From: Rubrivivax sp.
Lineage (GTDB): Bacteria > Pseudomonadota > Gammaproteobacteria > Burkholderiales > Burkholderiaceae_C
DNA: 34,255 nt
Reading direction: 5' to 3'
NCBI GenBank assembly: GCA_016788525.1
Contig: JAEUPD010000255.1
Coordinates: 1 to 34,255 of the forward strand
The notes beneath the pieces were generated by a model. That model was not told where the DNA came from and searched no databases. It saw nothing but the letters and a program-made list of their open reading frames with translations. The position numbers and the translations under genes were made by a program. Each line of letters starts with the position of its first letter. Position 1 is the stretch's first letter. Shown here piece after piece: positions 24,029 through 31,804 of the stretch.

Positions 24029-24256
24029 TCGAGGCACACGCTGTGGCTTGCGAGCGCTCGGCGTCCGATCGTTGTGTCTCGCCAAGGCCGCCGGGTGGTC
24101 GGCGCAGCGAATGTCCTTTTCTGAGTGCCCTGCTTCGCATGGCACTCAGGTGCATCCTTGATTTCGCTGCGCAGGGCACCCCGGTGGCCCGGTCGAGGCA
24201 CACGCTGTGGCTTGCGAGCGCTCGGCGTCCGATCGTTGTGTCTCGCCAAGGCCGCC
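23943..24256 (+). repeat. Tandem direct repeat, two 150-bp copies, period 164 bp
   Basis: Positions 23943-24092 and 24107-24256 are identical except for two substitutions (C/T at 23958 versus 24122, A/G at 23986 versus 24150). A 14-bp spacer separates them, giving a period of 164. Each copy contains the GAGTGCC/GGCACTC hairpin; in copy 2 the first substitution extends the stem to a perfect 9 bp (24121-24129 with 24141-24149). Each also contains the palindrome CGAGCGCTCG, the centre of a longer imperfect palindrome at 24030-24081 in copy 1. Confidence 0.92.
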
Positions 24257-24297
24257 ACCTCGAACCGCCAACTGCCAGATTCAGGCTCGGTCGCCGA

Positions 24298-24978
24298 TCA
24301 TGACTGCGCCGGTGCCGCCGGCCGATCGCTGACGATGCCCACGCGCTTGCCGAACGACGCCCGATCGCCGAGCAGGCTGCACATCGTCACAGCCAGGTCG
24401 GCGTAGCCGGTCTCCTCGCTGCCCGCGGGCAGCGCCTCGAAAGCGAAGCGCCCGGCGCCGCGCGGGATGTCCTCCACCAGCGTCAGCGGGCACATCAGCG
24501 TCCAGTCCAGGTCGCTGGCACGCAGCGTCTCGTAGTTGCGCACGTGCTCGGCCGAGATGTTCTGCAGGTAGGCCGGAAAGCCCGGCTGCTGGTTGCGGTA
24601 GCCGCCACCCGGTGCGTCGAACACGCCGCCCGAGGCGATGGCCACCAGGCGCCGCACGCCGGCGCGCTTCATCGCCGCGACGATGGCCTTCACGCTGTCG
24701 GAGAAGTCGGTGGCGGGCACCGTGATGTCCTGCATGCCCAGCGCACAGACCACCGCGTCGGCCGGACGGCGGCCCGCGCCCGCCCCCACCGTGCCGACCA
24801 GCGCCTGCACCGCAGCGGCGTCGCGGGTGTCACCGGTGGCCACGTCGACGTTGCCACCGCGGCCGCCTAGCCGGGCGGCGTCGCGCACCAGCGCGCGTAC
24901 CGTCCAGCCGCGCTGCCGGGCCTCGTCGAGCACGAGCCGGCCGGTGCGGCCGGTGGCGCCAAACAGCGCGATCTCCAT
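24298..24978 (-). CDS. NAD(P)-binding (NmrA-like / atypical SDR) oxidoreductase
   Basis: 226-residue Rossmann-fold protein. It begins MEIALFGATGRTGRLVL with the GxxGxxG nucleotide-binding motif, followed by VRALVRDAARLG, VVCALGMQD, VKAIVAAMKRAGVRRLVAIAS and DWTLMCPLTLVED, a pattern of atypical short-chain dehydrogenases that act as NAD(P)H-dependent reductases or redox sensors. The canonical YxxxK active site is not obvious. GAGGAGGA lies 8 nt upstream of the ATG at 24978 and decides the start; the open TTG six codons earlier is inside that site. It is last in a minus-strand row of metabolic genes, 45 bp after the SMP-30-like gene. Substrate unknown. Confidence 0.85.
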   Translation of the reverse strand: MEIALFGATGRTGRLVLDEARQRGWTVRALVRDAARLGGRGGNVDVATGDTRDAAAVQALVGTVGAGAGRRPADAVVCALGMQDITVPATDFSDSVKAIVAAMKRAGVRRLVAIASGGVFDAPGGGYRNQQPGFPAYLQNISAEHVRNYETLRASDLDWTLMCPLTLVEDIPRGAGRFAFEALPAGSEETGYADLAVTMCSLLGDRASFGKRVGIVSDRPAAPAQS

Positions 24979-25023
24979 GCCGTCTGTCCTCCTCAATGCA
25001 TGCAGTGCGGGGCCGCTCGCGAC

Positions 25024-26154
25024 TCAGCGCGCCCGCCACCCCAGCCCCTTGGCGTGCAGGCTGTGGATGTACAGCCGATCGGCCGTCTCGGTGACGCCGG
25101 TGGTCTCCGGGTACGCGCCGCTGGGGTCCTGCAGCACCGCCGTGACCCTGCCGTCTTCGGTGAACGCCATCACGTGGCCATAAGACCTGGGCACCGGCCA
25201 CAGCGCGCGCGGCAGGCGCAGCGTCAGCTCGCGCAGCCACGGCTTGCCGGCCATGCCGTCCACCGTCGGGTTGCGCGGCTTGGCAAAGCCCAGCCAGAGG
25301 CGGCCGTCCTGGCCGCGCATCAGGTTGTCGGGGTAGCCGGGCAGGTTGTCCAGCAGCACGCCGGCCTGCGGCGACGAGGCGCCGGTCGCCACGTTCAGCC
25401 GCCTTGCGGCCACCGCGATCTTCCACACCCGGTAGCGGCCAGTCTCGACGACGAACAGCGTGCGCTCGTCGGCCGACAGCGCCACGCCGTTGGCGAAGCT
25501 CAGGCCCTCGGCGACGATGCGCGTGGCCCCGCTGGCCGGGTCATGCTCGAGCACGCGGCCGGTGGCGCGCTGCTCGATGATGTCGAGGATGCTGGCCTCG
25601 AACGTGCCGCCCCAGTCGGCCGGGCCGAAGCGCGTCGAAGCGTCGCTGAAGTAGATCTTGCCGCTGCCCCTGGCCACCACCACCGCGTCGGCGTAGCGGA
25701 TGGGATCGCTGCCGACGCGATCGGCCAGCACGGTGACCCGGCGTCCCGGGCCGTTCGCCGCGCCGGCCCCGGGGTCGATGGCCAGGAGCCCCTTGATCGC
25801 ATCGGCGGCGATCAGGCGGCCCGCCGCGTCGAAGTCGAAGCCGAGCACGCGCCCACCGGTGCGCGCGAAGACCTCCTGGCCGCTGCCGTCGGGGTTCATG
25901 CGCAGCAGCGCGCCGCTGGCCACCGCGGTGTAGAGCTTGCCATCGGGGCCGAGCGCCACGTGCTCGGGGCCCTCCTCGCCGCCAAGCGCAATGACCTGCA
26001 GGCCGGCCAGAAGCTTGTTCGGCGTGTGCACGCCGGTGTAGCCCGCATCCGCCGGCGCGCGCCAGGCCACGGGCTGCACGGGCACCGGCCAGAGCAGCAG
26101 GTAGGCGGCCAGTACCCCGGCCAGGACGAGCAGGGCGCCGACGATCTTCTTCAT
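25024..26154 (-). CDS. SMP-30/strictosidine-synthase-like beta-propeller protein, membrane anchored
   Basis: 376 residues. An N-terminal hydrophobic helix (~3-22, IVGALLVLAGVLAAYLLLW) anchors or exports the protein. The rest is a six-bladed propeller of the SMP-30/gluconolactonase/strictosidine synthase type: GPEHVALGPDGKLY, GRVLGFDFDAAGRLIAADA, DAVVVARGSGKIYFSDAS, EGLSFANGVALSADERTLFV, VVETGRYRVWKI, LPGYPDNLMRGQDGRLWLG and HVMAFTEDGRV. Members hydrolyse lactones or esters using a bound divalent metal; bacterial membrane-anchored relatives are uncharacterised. The ATG at 26154 gives the clean signal-anchor. The gene lies 53 bp downstream of a thioesterase gene on the same strand. Confidence 0.87.
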   Translation of the reverse strand: MKKIVGALLVLAGVLAAYLLLWPVPVQPVAWRAPADAGYTGVHTPNKLLAGLQVIALGGEEGPEHVALGPDGKLYTAVASGALLRMNPDGSGQEVFARTGGRVLGFDFDAAGRLIAADAIKGLLAIDPGAGAANGPGRRVTVLADRVGSDPIRYADAVVVARGSGKIYFSDASTRFGPADWGGTFEASILDIIEQRATGRVLEHDPASGATRIVAEGLSFANGVALSADERTLFVVETGRYRVWKIAVAARRLNVATGASSPQAGVLLDNLPGYPDNLMRGQDGRLWLGFAKPRNPTVDGMAGKPWLRELTLRLPRALWPVPRSYGHVMAFTEDGRVTAVLQDPSGAYPETTGVTETADRLYIHSLHAKGLGWRAR

Positions 26155-26207
26155 GCCGTTACGGGCCCGCAGGCGGGGGGCGGGGCGTGGAGGTGCTCCA
26201 CGGGCGC

Positions 26208-26636
26208 TCAGCTCACGATCTGCCGCAGCCACGCCGGCATCGGCTTGCTCTTCCTGGCCGCGTAGTCGGTCCACACCGTGGTGGAGCCACCCTCGGCGTA
26301 GATGATGCCGGGCTGGTCGGTGCGCTCCAGCGTGAACAGCGTGTCGAAGCTGCTGCGGCCGACTTCGGCGGCGAAGAGCCGCGCGTACACCTCGCCCGGG
26401 AATTCGAGCTGGCGGATGAAGTTGCAGAACGCGTTGACGATGAGCACGCCTTCCCCACTCAGCTCGGTGATGCCGTGCGGCGCGGCGGCGCGGAAGAACC
26501 AGTCCAGCCGGATGACCTCGAAGTAGCGCAGGTAGACGGTGTTGTTGACATGGCTCATGGCGTCCATGTCGCCCCAGCGGATGGGCATCGTCATCTCGTG
26601 GATGAGCTTCTTGTTCGCGGGCAGTTCGAATCGCAT
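26208..26636 (-). CDS. 4-hydroxybenzoyl-CoA-type acyl-CoA thioesterase
   Basis: 142-residue hotdog thioesterase of the 4HBT/YbgC class. The active-site segment is MPIRWGDMDAMSHVNNTVYL, with the catalytic Asp of the W-x-D-x-D-x-x-x-H-V-N-N motif (first Asp in GDMD), followed by RYFEVIRLDWF. The C-terminal half has GRSSFDTLFTLER and STTVWTDYAARKSKPMPAWL. It hydrolyses short-chain or aromatic acyl-CoA in the cytosol; exact substrate unknown. It is the second thioesterase in the window but belongs to a different subfamily from the PaaI-type gene at 18107. It lies between yceH (38 bp upstream) and the SMP-30-like gene. Confidence 0.9.
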   Translation of the reverse strand: MRFELPANKKLIHEMTMPIRWGDMDAMSHVNNTVYLRYFEVIRLDWFFRAAAPHGITELSGEGVLIVNAFCNFIRQLEFPGEVYARLFAAEVGRSSFDTLFTLERTDQPGIIYAEGGSTTVWTDYAARKSKPMPAWLRQIVS

Positions 26637-26674
26637 CGGTGGGCGGTGAGGAAGGTCGGCGGATCGGCGGCAGG

Positions 26675-27343
26675 TCAGGCGTTGCTCACGCCCAGCTCGC
26701 GGGACAGGCGGTGCACCAGGGCTTCGAGCTCTTCGACACGCGCCTCGAGGCGCGTCTGCGCGGCCTTCAGCGCGGCCAGTTCGCCGGCGCTGACGTCGGC
26801 CGCGCCGCCAGTCGCCATGGCGTGGCGTGCCGCCGCCGAGGGTGCCGCCACGGGCGGCTCGCCGGTCAGCAGCTGCGCCCAGCGCGCCTCGCGTTCCCCA
26901 GGCGCACGTGCCAGCTTCACCGCGCGCGGCGGCTCCTTGGCCGCGAGCTCGTCGAGGAAACCCTCCACCGACGAGATGTCGGCAAAGCGATGGATGCGCT
27001 CGCAGTTCTGCCGCAGCTCGGCCGAGGTCTGCGGCCCGCGCAGCATCAGCACCGCGAGCAGCGCCACCGCGGCGCCAGGCAGGTGCAACGCACGCGCCAT
27101 GTTCTGCTCGTACTTGACGACGCGGCTGCCGCTGCCCTCGAACGCCAGCGACAGCGACTTCAACCCGTCCAGCGCCACCAGCACCTCGGCCTCGGTGGCC
27201 TCGATCACCGGGTCGCGCGCGGTCTTCTGGTTGCAGCCGTTGACCAGCGCGTTCAGGCTCAGCGGGTAGGTGTCGGGCACCGTCGCCTGCTTCTCGACCA
27301 GCACGCCGAGCACGCGCGCTTCGAGCGGGGTGAGGTGCCTCAC
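26675..27343 (-). CDS. yceH: YceH family (DUF480) protein
   Basis: 222 residues from the GTG at 27343, which has CAGGAG 9 nt upstream. Starts RHLTPLEARVLGVLVEKQAT, followed by PDTYPLSLNALVNGCNQKTA, ALHLPGAAVALLAVLMLRGPQ and SSVEGFLDELA, the signature of the widely conserved DUF480 family. Structures of the family show two winged-helix domains, which suggests nucleic-acid binding, but the role is not established. The last ~35 residues form a predicted coiled coil (ELAALKAAQTRLEARVEELE). Upstream in-frame starts to 27703 overlap the SDR gene and are rejected. Confidence 0.92.
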   Translation of the reverse strand: MRHLTPLEARVLGVLVEKQATVPDTYPLSLNALVNGCNQKTARDPVIEATEAEVLVALDGLKSLSLAFEGSGSRVVKYEQNMARALHLPGAAVALLAVLMLRGPQTSAELRQNCERIHRFADISSVEGFLDELAAKEPPRAVKLARAPGEREARWAQLLTGEPPVAAPSAAARHAMATGGAADVSAGELAALKAAQTRLEARVEELEALVHRLSRELGVSNA

Positions 27344-27471
27344 GAATCGGTCTCCTGCAGTGCGGCCAACGGCCCGTGGGCCCGCAACCCGCTTCGAGCC
27401 CCCCTGGCGGCCTTCGCCACGCCGCGCAGCGCGAGGGCGAGATCGCGGCGCGCCGCAGGGAGCCGCATGGC

Positions 27472-28254
27472 TCAGGCCGCCTGGCCGTCGTGCGCGGCGA
27501 CAACCGCGCCGTTGATGAAGTGGCTCTCGTTGGCGCACAGCATCACCAGCAGGGCGTCCAGGTCCGCGGGCTTGCCCACCCGCTTGCGCGGAAAGCTCTG
27601 CAGCAGGCGCTGCCCCGCGTCGGTCTGCCAGACGTGGTGGTTGATCTCGGTGTCGATGTAGCCCGGGCACAGCGCATTGACGTTGATGCCGTGGCGGCCC
27701 CACTCCAGCGCCATCGCGCGGGTCATGTGCACCACCGCCGCCTTGCTCATGCAGTACACGCCGATCTGCGGCGAGACGTGCAGGCCGGCCATCGACGCCA
27801 CGTTGACGATGCGCCCGCCGGTGAAGGTGCCCGGCGCCTCGCCCTTGCTGCGCGCGATCATGCGCTTGGCCACCTCCTGCGCGACGAAGAACGCGCCGCG
27901 CGTGTTGGTGTTCATCACGTAGTCGTAGTCCTCGGGCTTCACGTCCACGAGCTTGTGCGTGGCCCCGACGCCCGAGTTGTTGACCAGGATGTCGATGGCG
28001 CCCATCTCGGTTTCGGCGTGCGCCACCGCGGCGCGGATGCTGGCCGGGTCGGTGACGTCGAGTTCGACGAAGTGCGCGTCGCCGCCGGCGGCTTCCAGCT
28101 CGGCGCGCAGGGTCTTCAACCGCTCGATGCGTCGTGCCGCCAGCACCACGCCGGCGCCGGCGCGGCTGAGCACGCGCGCGAACTGCGCGCCCAGGCCGCT
28201 GGAAGCGCCAGTGACGAAGGCCACGCGGCCCGACAGATCGATCTGGTACGACAT
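27472..28254 (-). CDS. Short-chain dehydrogenase/reductase (SDR) family oxidoreductase
   Basis: 260-residue classical SDR. NAD(P) binding: FVTGASSGLGAQFARVL (TGxxxGxG) and VELDVTD; NNSGVG replaces the usual NNAG; active site Ser in IVNVASMAG and YxxxK as YCMSKAAV; then NVNALCPGYIDTEINH. It reduces a carbonyl or oxidises an alcohol; the substrate is not evident, though close relatives are often annotated as 3-oxoacyl or 3-hydroxyacyl dehydrogenases. ATG 28254 follows GGGAAG at a normal distance. An extended -10-like TGC-TATCGT on the minus strand (hexamer 28303-28298) lies about 44 nt upstream. It is divergent from the ABC export genes. Confidence 0.92.
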   Translation of the reverse strand: MSYQIDLSGRVAFVTGASSGLGAQFARVLSRAGAGVVLAARRIERLKTLRAELEAAGGDAHFVELDVTDPASIRAAVAHAETEMGAIDILVNNSGVGATHKLVDVKPEDYDYVMNTNTRGAFFVAQEVAKRMIARSKGEAPGTFTGGRIVNVASMAGLHVSPQIGVYCMSKAAVVHMTRAMALEWGRHGINVNALCPGYIDTEINHHVWQTDAGQRLLQSFPRKRVGKPADLDALLVMLCANESHFINGAVVAAHDGQAA

Positions 28255-28392
28255 GGTGCGGCTTCCCTTCGATGGCCCTGGCAGCAAGGCGAAAACGACG
28301 ATAGCACGCAGGTCACTCACCGGCCTGCGGCGTGCCCGCGGCCTCCGGGGTGATCCGGCCATGCGGCATCATCGGCCGCCCCAGGGCCACCC

Positions 28393-29070
28393 ATGCTGCA
28401 GATCGAACAACTGGTCAAGCGCTACGGCACCACCACCGTGCTCGGCGGTGTCACGCTGGCGCTCGAGGCCGGCGAGTTCGTCGCACTGGTGGGCGAAAGC
28501 GGCGTGGGCAAGTCGACGCTGCTGAACTGCATCGCCGGGCTCGACCGGCCCGACAGCGGCCGCATCACGCTGGCGGGCATGGACCTCGCGGCGCTCGGCG
28601 ACGACGGCCGCGCGCGGCTGCGGCGAACGCAGGTCGGCTTCGTGTTCCAGGCCTTCCACGTGCTGCCGCACCTGCCGGTGGTGGAAAACGTGGCGCTGCC
28701 GCTGTGGCTGGCGGGTGTCGCGCGCGGCGCCGCCGCCGAGCGGGCCGAGGCGGCGCTGGCCGCCGTCGGCCTGGAAGGCCTGGCTGCGCGCTGGCCCGCG
28801 CAACTCTCGGGCGGGCAGCTGCAGCGCGTGGCCATCGCCCGCGCCGTGGTGCACGGCCCCGGGTTGATCCTCGCCGACGAACCCACCGGCAACCTCGACC
28901 CGGCCACCGCCGCCGTGGTGCTGGAGGTGCTGCGGCGCCAGGTGCGCGAAGCCGGCGCCGCCTGTCTGCTGGTCACCCACTCGGCCGCGGCCGCAGGAGC
29001 CGCCGACCGCACGTTGCGGCTCACGCCGGCCGGCGTGGGGCCGGCGGCCGAGAAGGCCGGCGCGGCATGA
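28393..29070 (+). CDS. ABC transporter ATP-binding protein (LolD/MacB type)
   Basis: 225-residue ATPase. Walker A GESGVGKST at 34-42, Q-loop VGFVFQAFHVLPHLPVVENV, signature LSGGQLQR at 138-145, Walker B LILADE at 158-163 with the D-loop PTGNLD, and the H-loop VTHS. It belongs to the group that drives FtsX-type permeases such as LolCDE and MacB, which use mechanotransmission to release or extrude substrates from the outer face of the inner membrane. The permease begins 46 nt downstream and a secreted lipocalin-like protein follows, together resembling AttEFGH-type systems. The TGCGGCATCATCG 13-mer upstream (28362-28374) may be part of its promoter. Confidence 0.93.
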   Translation: MLQIEQLVKRYGTTTVLGGVTLALEAGEFVALVGESGVGKSTLLNCIAGLDRPDSGRITLAGMDLAALGDDGRARLRRTQVGFVFQAFHVLPHLPVVENVALPLWLAGVARGAAAERAEAALAAVGLEGLAARWPAQLSGGQLQRVAIARAVVHGPGLILADEPTGNLDPATAAVVLEVLRRQVREAGAACLLVTHSAAAAGAADRTLRLTPAGVGPAAEKAGAA

Positions 29071-29116
29071 AGGCCCGGGCCGGGCGCCAGGCCCGCCACC
29101 CTTGCCGGCACTGAGC

Positions 29117-31804
29117 ATGCCCGCCACCCGCGGCACCCTCACCGGCGGCCTCTGGCTGGCCTGGCCGCTCATCCGCCGCGAGTGGCAGCATCACCCGGGC
29201 CGGCACGCCGTGGCGCTGCTGGCGGTGGCGCTCGGCGTGGCGCTGGCCTGGTCGGTGCATGTCATCAACAACTCGGCGTTAGGCGAGTTCGCCGCAGCGG
29301 TGCGCGGCGCCAACGGCGAGCCCGACCTCACGCTGCGCGCGCAGCGCGAAGGCTTCGACGACGCGCTGTACGAGCGCGCCGCGACGGACGAGGCGGTGGC
29401 CGCCGCGAGCCCGGTGGTGGAGGCCGAGACCCATGCGCGCCGCGATGCCGCGGCCGGGCGCCACGCCGTGCGCGTGCTGGGCATCGATGCCCTGCGCGCG
29501 GCGCCGCTGGCGGCCGATCTGCTGCCGCAGCCGGCATCGGGGGCAGCCGGGGACGGATCGGGCGACGATTCGGACCCCGGCCTGGTGTTCCTCGACCCGC
29601 TGGCTGCCTTTGTCAACCGCGCCGCGCGCGACCTGCTCGTCGGCGCCGGCCATGCCGGGCTCGAAAGCGGACCACCAAGTTCGTCGAGCCCCATGGTGGG
29701 TCCGGCCGGGCCGGCCCGGCCCACACTGCAGCTGCAAGCCGGCACGCAGTGGCTCACGCTGCGCGTGGCCGGTGACGTGGCCGCCGGCGGGCCGCCGCTG
29801 GTGGTGATCGACATTGCCGCGGCACAGCGGCATTTCGGCCATGCCGGGCGCCTCTCGCGCATCGACCTGCGCTTGGTGCCGGGCGCCGACCGCGACGAAC
29901 TGCTGGCGCGGCTGGCGCTGCCCGCGGGCGTGCGCGCCGTGGCGCCGCAGGCCGCCGAGCAGCGCGTGAGCAACCTGTCGCGGGCCTACCGCGTCAACCT
30001 CACCGTGCTGGCGCTGGTGGCTCTCCTGGTCGGCGCGTTTCTCGTCTACTCGGTGATGGCGCTGTCGGTGGCCCAGCGTGCGCCGGCGCTGGCGCTGCTG
30101 GGCGTGCTCGGGCTTACCGCGCGAGGGCGGCATGCGCTGGTGCTGGCCGAGTGCGCTTTGGTGGGCGCAGCCGGCGGCGCGCTCGGGCTCGGGTTGGGCA
30201 CGGCGCTGGCGGCAGCGGCATTGCGGCTGTTGGCCGGCGACCTGGGCGGCGGTTACTTCCCCGGCGTGCAGCCGGCACTGGCCTTCAGCCTGCCCGCGGC
30301 CGCGGGGTTCTGGGCGCTGGGCGTGGCCAGCGCCGTAGCGGGCGGCCTGCTGCCGGCGCGTGCCGCCGAGCGGCTTCAACCGGCCCAGGCGCTGAAGGGC
30401 CTGGGCGATCCGGCCGGCCCGCCGCCGCGGCTGTGGCCGGCGATGGCCCTGCTGGCGCTGGGTGCGGGCCTGTCGATCGTGCCGCCGATCCAGGGCCTGC
30501 CGTTGGCGGCCTACGCGGCGGTGGCCGCGCTGCTGTGCGGCGGCGTCGGCCTGGTGCCCGCGGTGGTGCACACGCTGTTGCGCCTGGGCCTGGGCAGCGG
30601 CCACACGACCGCGGCCAGCGCGGCCACCGCGGGCTCACCGCTGGCGAGGTTGGCCTGGCGTCGCGCCGAATTCCACCGCGGCACGGCCACCGCGGCCACC
30701 GCCGGGGTGGTGGCCAGCCTGGCGCTCGCGGTGGCGCTCACGGTGATGGTGGCGAGCTTTCGCACGAGCGTGGCCCGCTGGCTGGACCAGGTGCTGCCGG
30801 CCGACCTGTACGCCCGCAGCGCCGCCACGGCGGCGATGGCCGAGTCGGCGTGGCTGCCACCGGACATCGAGGCGCGCGTCGGCGCGCTGCCCGGCGTGGC
30901 CCGGGTCCAGGTCTCGCGCGTGCGCTCGCTTCAGCTCGACCCCGGCCGCCCCGCGGTGACGCTGATGGCGCGCGGCTTGCAGGCCGCCGGTGCCACGGCC
31001 ACGCCAACGCTGGCGCTGGTCGACGCCGCGCTGCCGCCGCACGGCACGCTGCCCGACGTGTTCGTCAGCGAAGCGCTGGCCGCGCTGTACGGCGCGCGCG
31101 CCGGCACCACCTTCGCGTTGCCGCTGCCTGGCGCGCGCCAGCCGCTGACCACCGTGTTCGTGCGCGGCGTCTACCGCGACTTCGCGCGGCAGTTCGGCTC
31201 GGTGGCGATGGAACGCCCGCGCTATATCGAGCTGACCGGCGATGCGCGCGTCAGCGACCTGGCGATCTGGCTTGCCCCGGGCGCCGATGCCGCCACCGTG
31301 ATGGCCCGCCTGCGCGAGCAGCTGCCCGACCCGGCGCTGCTCGACTTCGCCACCACCGGCGAGCTGCGCGCGGTATCGCTGCGCATCTTCGACCGCAGTT
31401 TCGCCGTCACCTACTACCTGCAGGCGGTGGCCATCGCCATCGGCCTGGTGGGCATCGCGGCCAGCCTGTCGGCGCAGGTGCTGGCGCGACGCAAGGAGTT
31501 CGGGCTGCTCGCCCACCTGGGGCTCACGCGGGCGCAGCTGCTGGCGCTGGTCACGCGCGAGGCGGCCGCCTGGGTGGCCGCGGGCACGCTGGTGGGCCTG
31601 CTGCTCGGCCTGGCCGTGAGTGCGGTGCTCGTGCACGTGGTCAACCCGCAGAGTTTTCACTGGACGATGGAGATGGTGCTGCCGGCATGGCGCCTGCTGG
31701 CCCTGGCCGCCGCGGTGTTTGCCGCGGGCACGCTGACCTCGGCCTTCGCGGCGCGCGGCGCCACGGCGCGCAGCGCGGTGCTCTCGGTGAAGGAGGACTG
31801 CTGA
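29117..31804 (+). CDS. FtsX-like ABC transporter permease
   Basis: 895-residue inner-membrane protein with two FtsX domains. The first helix is VALLAVALGVALAWSVHVI, followed by a large periplasmic domain (~50-285), three helices (LTVLALVALLVGAFLVYSVM onward), a hydrophobic middle section, a fifth helix around residue 540, a second periplasmic domain, and a final FtsX block (YYLQAVAIAIGLVGIAASLS, VLARRKEFGLLAHLGLTRAQ). This duplicated layout with about ten helices is typical of single-chain permeases that pair with LolD/MacB-like ATPases. Its stop shares one base with the ATG of the lipocalin-like gene, so the two are tightly coupled. ATG 29117 is preferred over TTG 29102. Substrate unknown; lipid or hydrophobic cargo is plausible. 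Confidence 0.92.
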   Translation: MPATRGTLTGGLWLAWPLIRREWQHHPGRHAVALLAVALGVALAWSVHVINNSALGEFAAAVRGANGEPDLTLRAQREGFDDALYERAATDEAVAAASPVVEAETHARRDAAAGRHAVRVLGIDALRAAPLAADLLPQPASGAAGDGSGDDSDPGLVFLDPLAAFVNRAARDLLVGAGHAGLESGPPSSSSPMVGPAGPARPTLQLQAGTQWLTLRVAGDVAAGGPPLVVIDIAAAQRHFGHAGRLSRIDLRLVPGADRDELLARLALPAGVRAVAPQAAEQRVSNLSRAYRVNLTVLALVALLVGAFLVYSVMALSVAQRAPALALLGVLGLTARGRHALVLAECALVGAAGGALGLGLGTALAAAALRLLAGDLGGGYFPGVQPALAFSLPAAAGFWALGVASAVAGGLLPARAAERLQPAQALKGLGDPAGPPPRLWPAMALLALGAGLSIVPPIQGLPLAAYAAVAALLCGGVGLVPAVVHTLLRLGLGSGHTTAASAATAGSPLARLAWRRAEFHRGTATAATAGVVASLALAVALTVMVASFRTSVARWLDQVLPADLYARSAATAAMAESAWLPPDIEARVGALPGVARVQVSRVRSLQLDPGRPAVTLMARGLQAAGATATPTLALVDAALPPHGTLPDVFVSEALAALYGARAGTTFALPLPGARQPLTTVFVRGVYRDFARQFGSVAMERPRYIELTGDARVSDLAIWLAPGADAATVMARLREQLPDPALLDFATTGELRAVSLRIFDRSFAVTYYLQAVAIAIGLVGIAASLSAQVLARRKEFGLLAHLGLTRAQLLALVTREAAAWVAAGTLVGLLLGLAVSAVLVHVVNPQSFHWTMEMVLPAWRLLALAAAVFAAGTLTSAFAARGATARSAVLSVKEDC

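Larger units (their letters stand above)
23821..24297. other. 477-bp convergent intergenic region filled by repeats
   Basis: No gene is supported. Several open frames on both strands cross it, but they repeat the same peptide twice because the DNA is duplicated. The region holds the tandem repeat at 23943-24256 and an additional inverted arm at 23918. It lies between the convergent GST and NAD(P)-binding genes, a common site for dispersed palindromic elements. Confidence 0.7.

Noticed and set aside
23735-24258. Small proteins on both strands of the repeat region
   Set aside because: The same peptide occurs twice in each strand's frames because the DNA is tandemly duplicated. Starts lack ribosome sites, and the palindromic DNA explains the open frames.
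27344-27471. Extra gene between yceH and the SDR gene
   Set aside because: Open frames here are extensions of neighbouring frames. Only a small GGCCC-GT-GGGCC inverted repeat is seen, within chance for this base composition.
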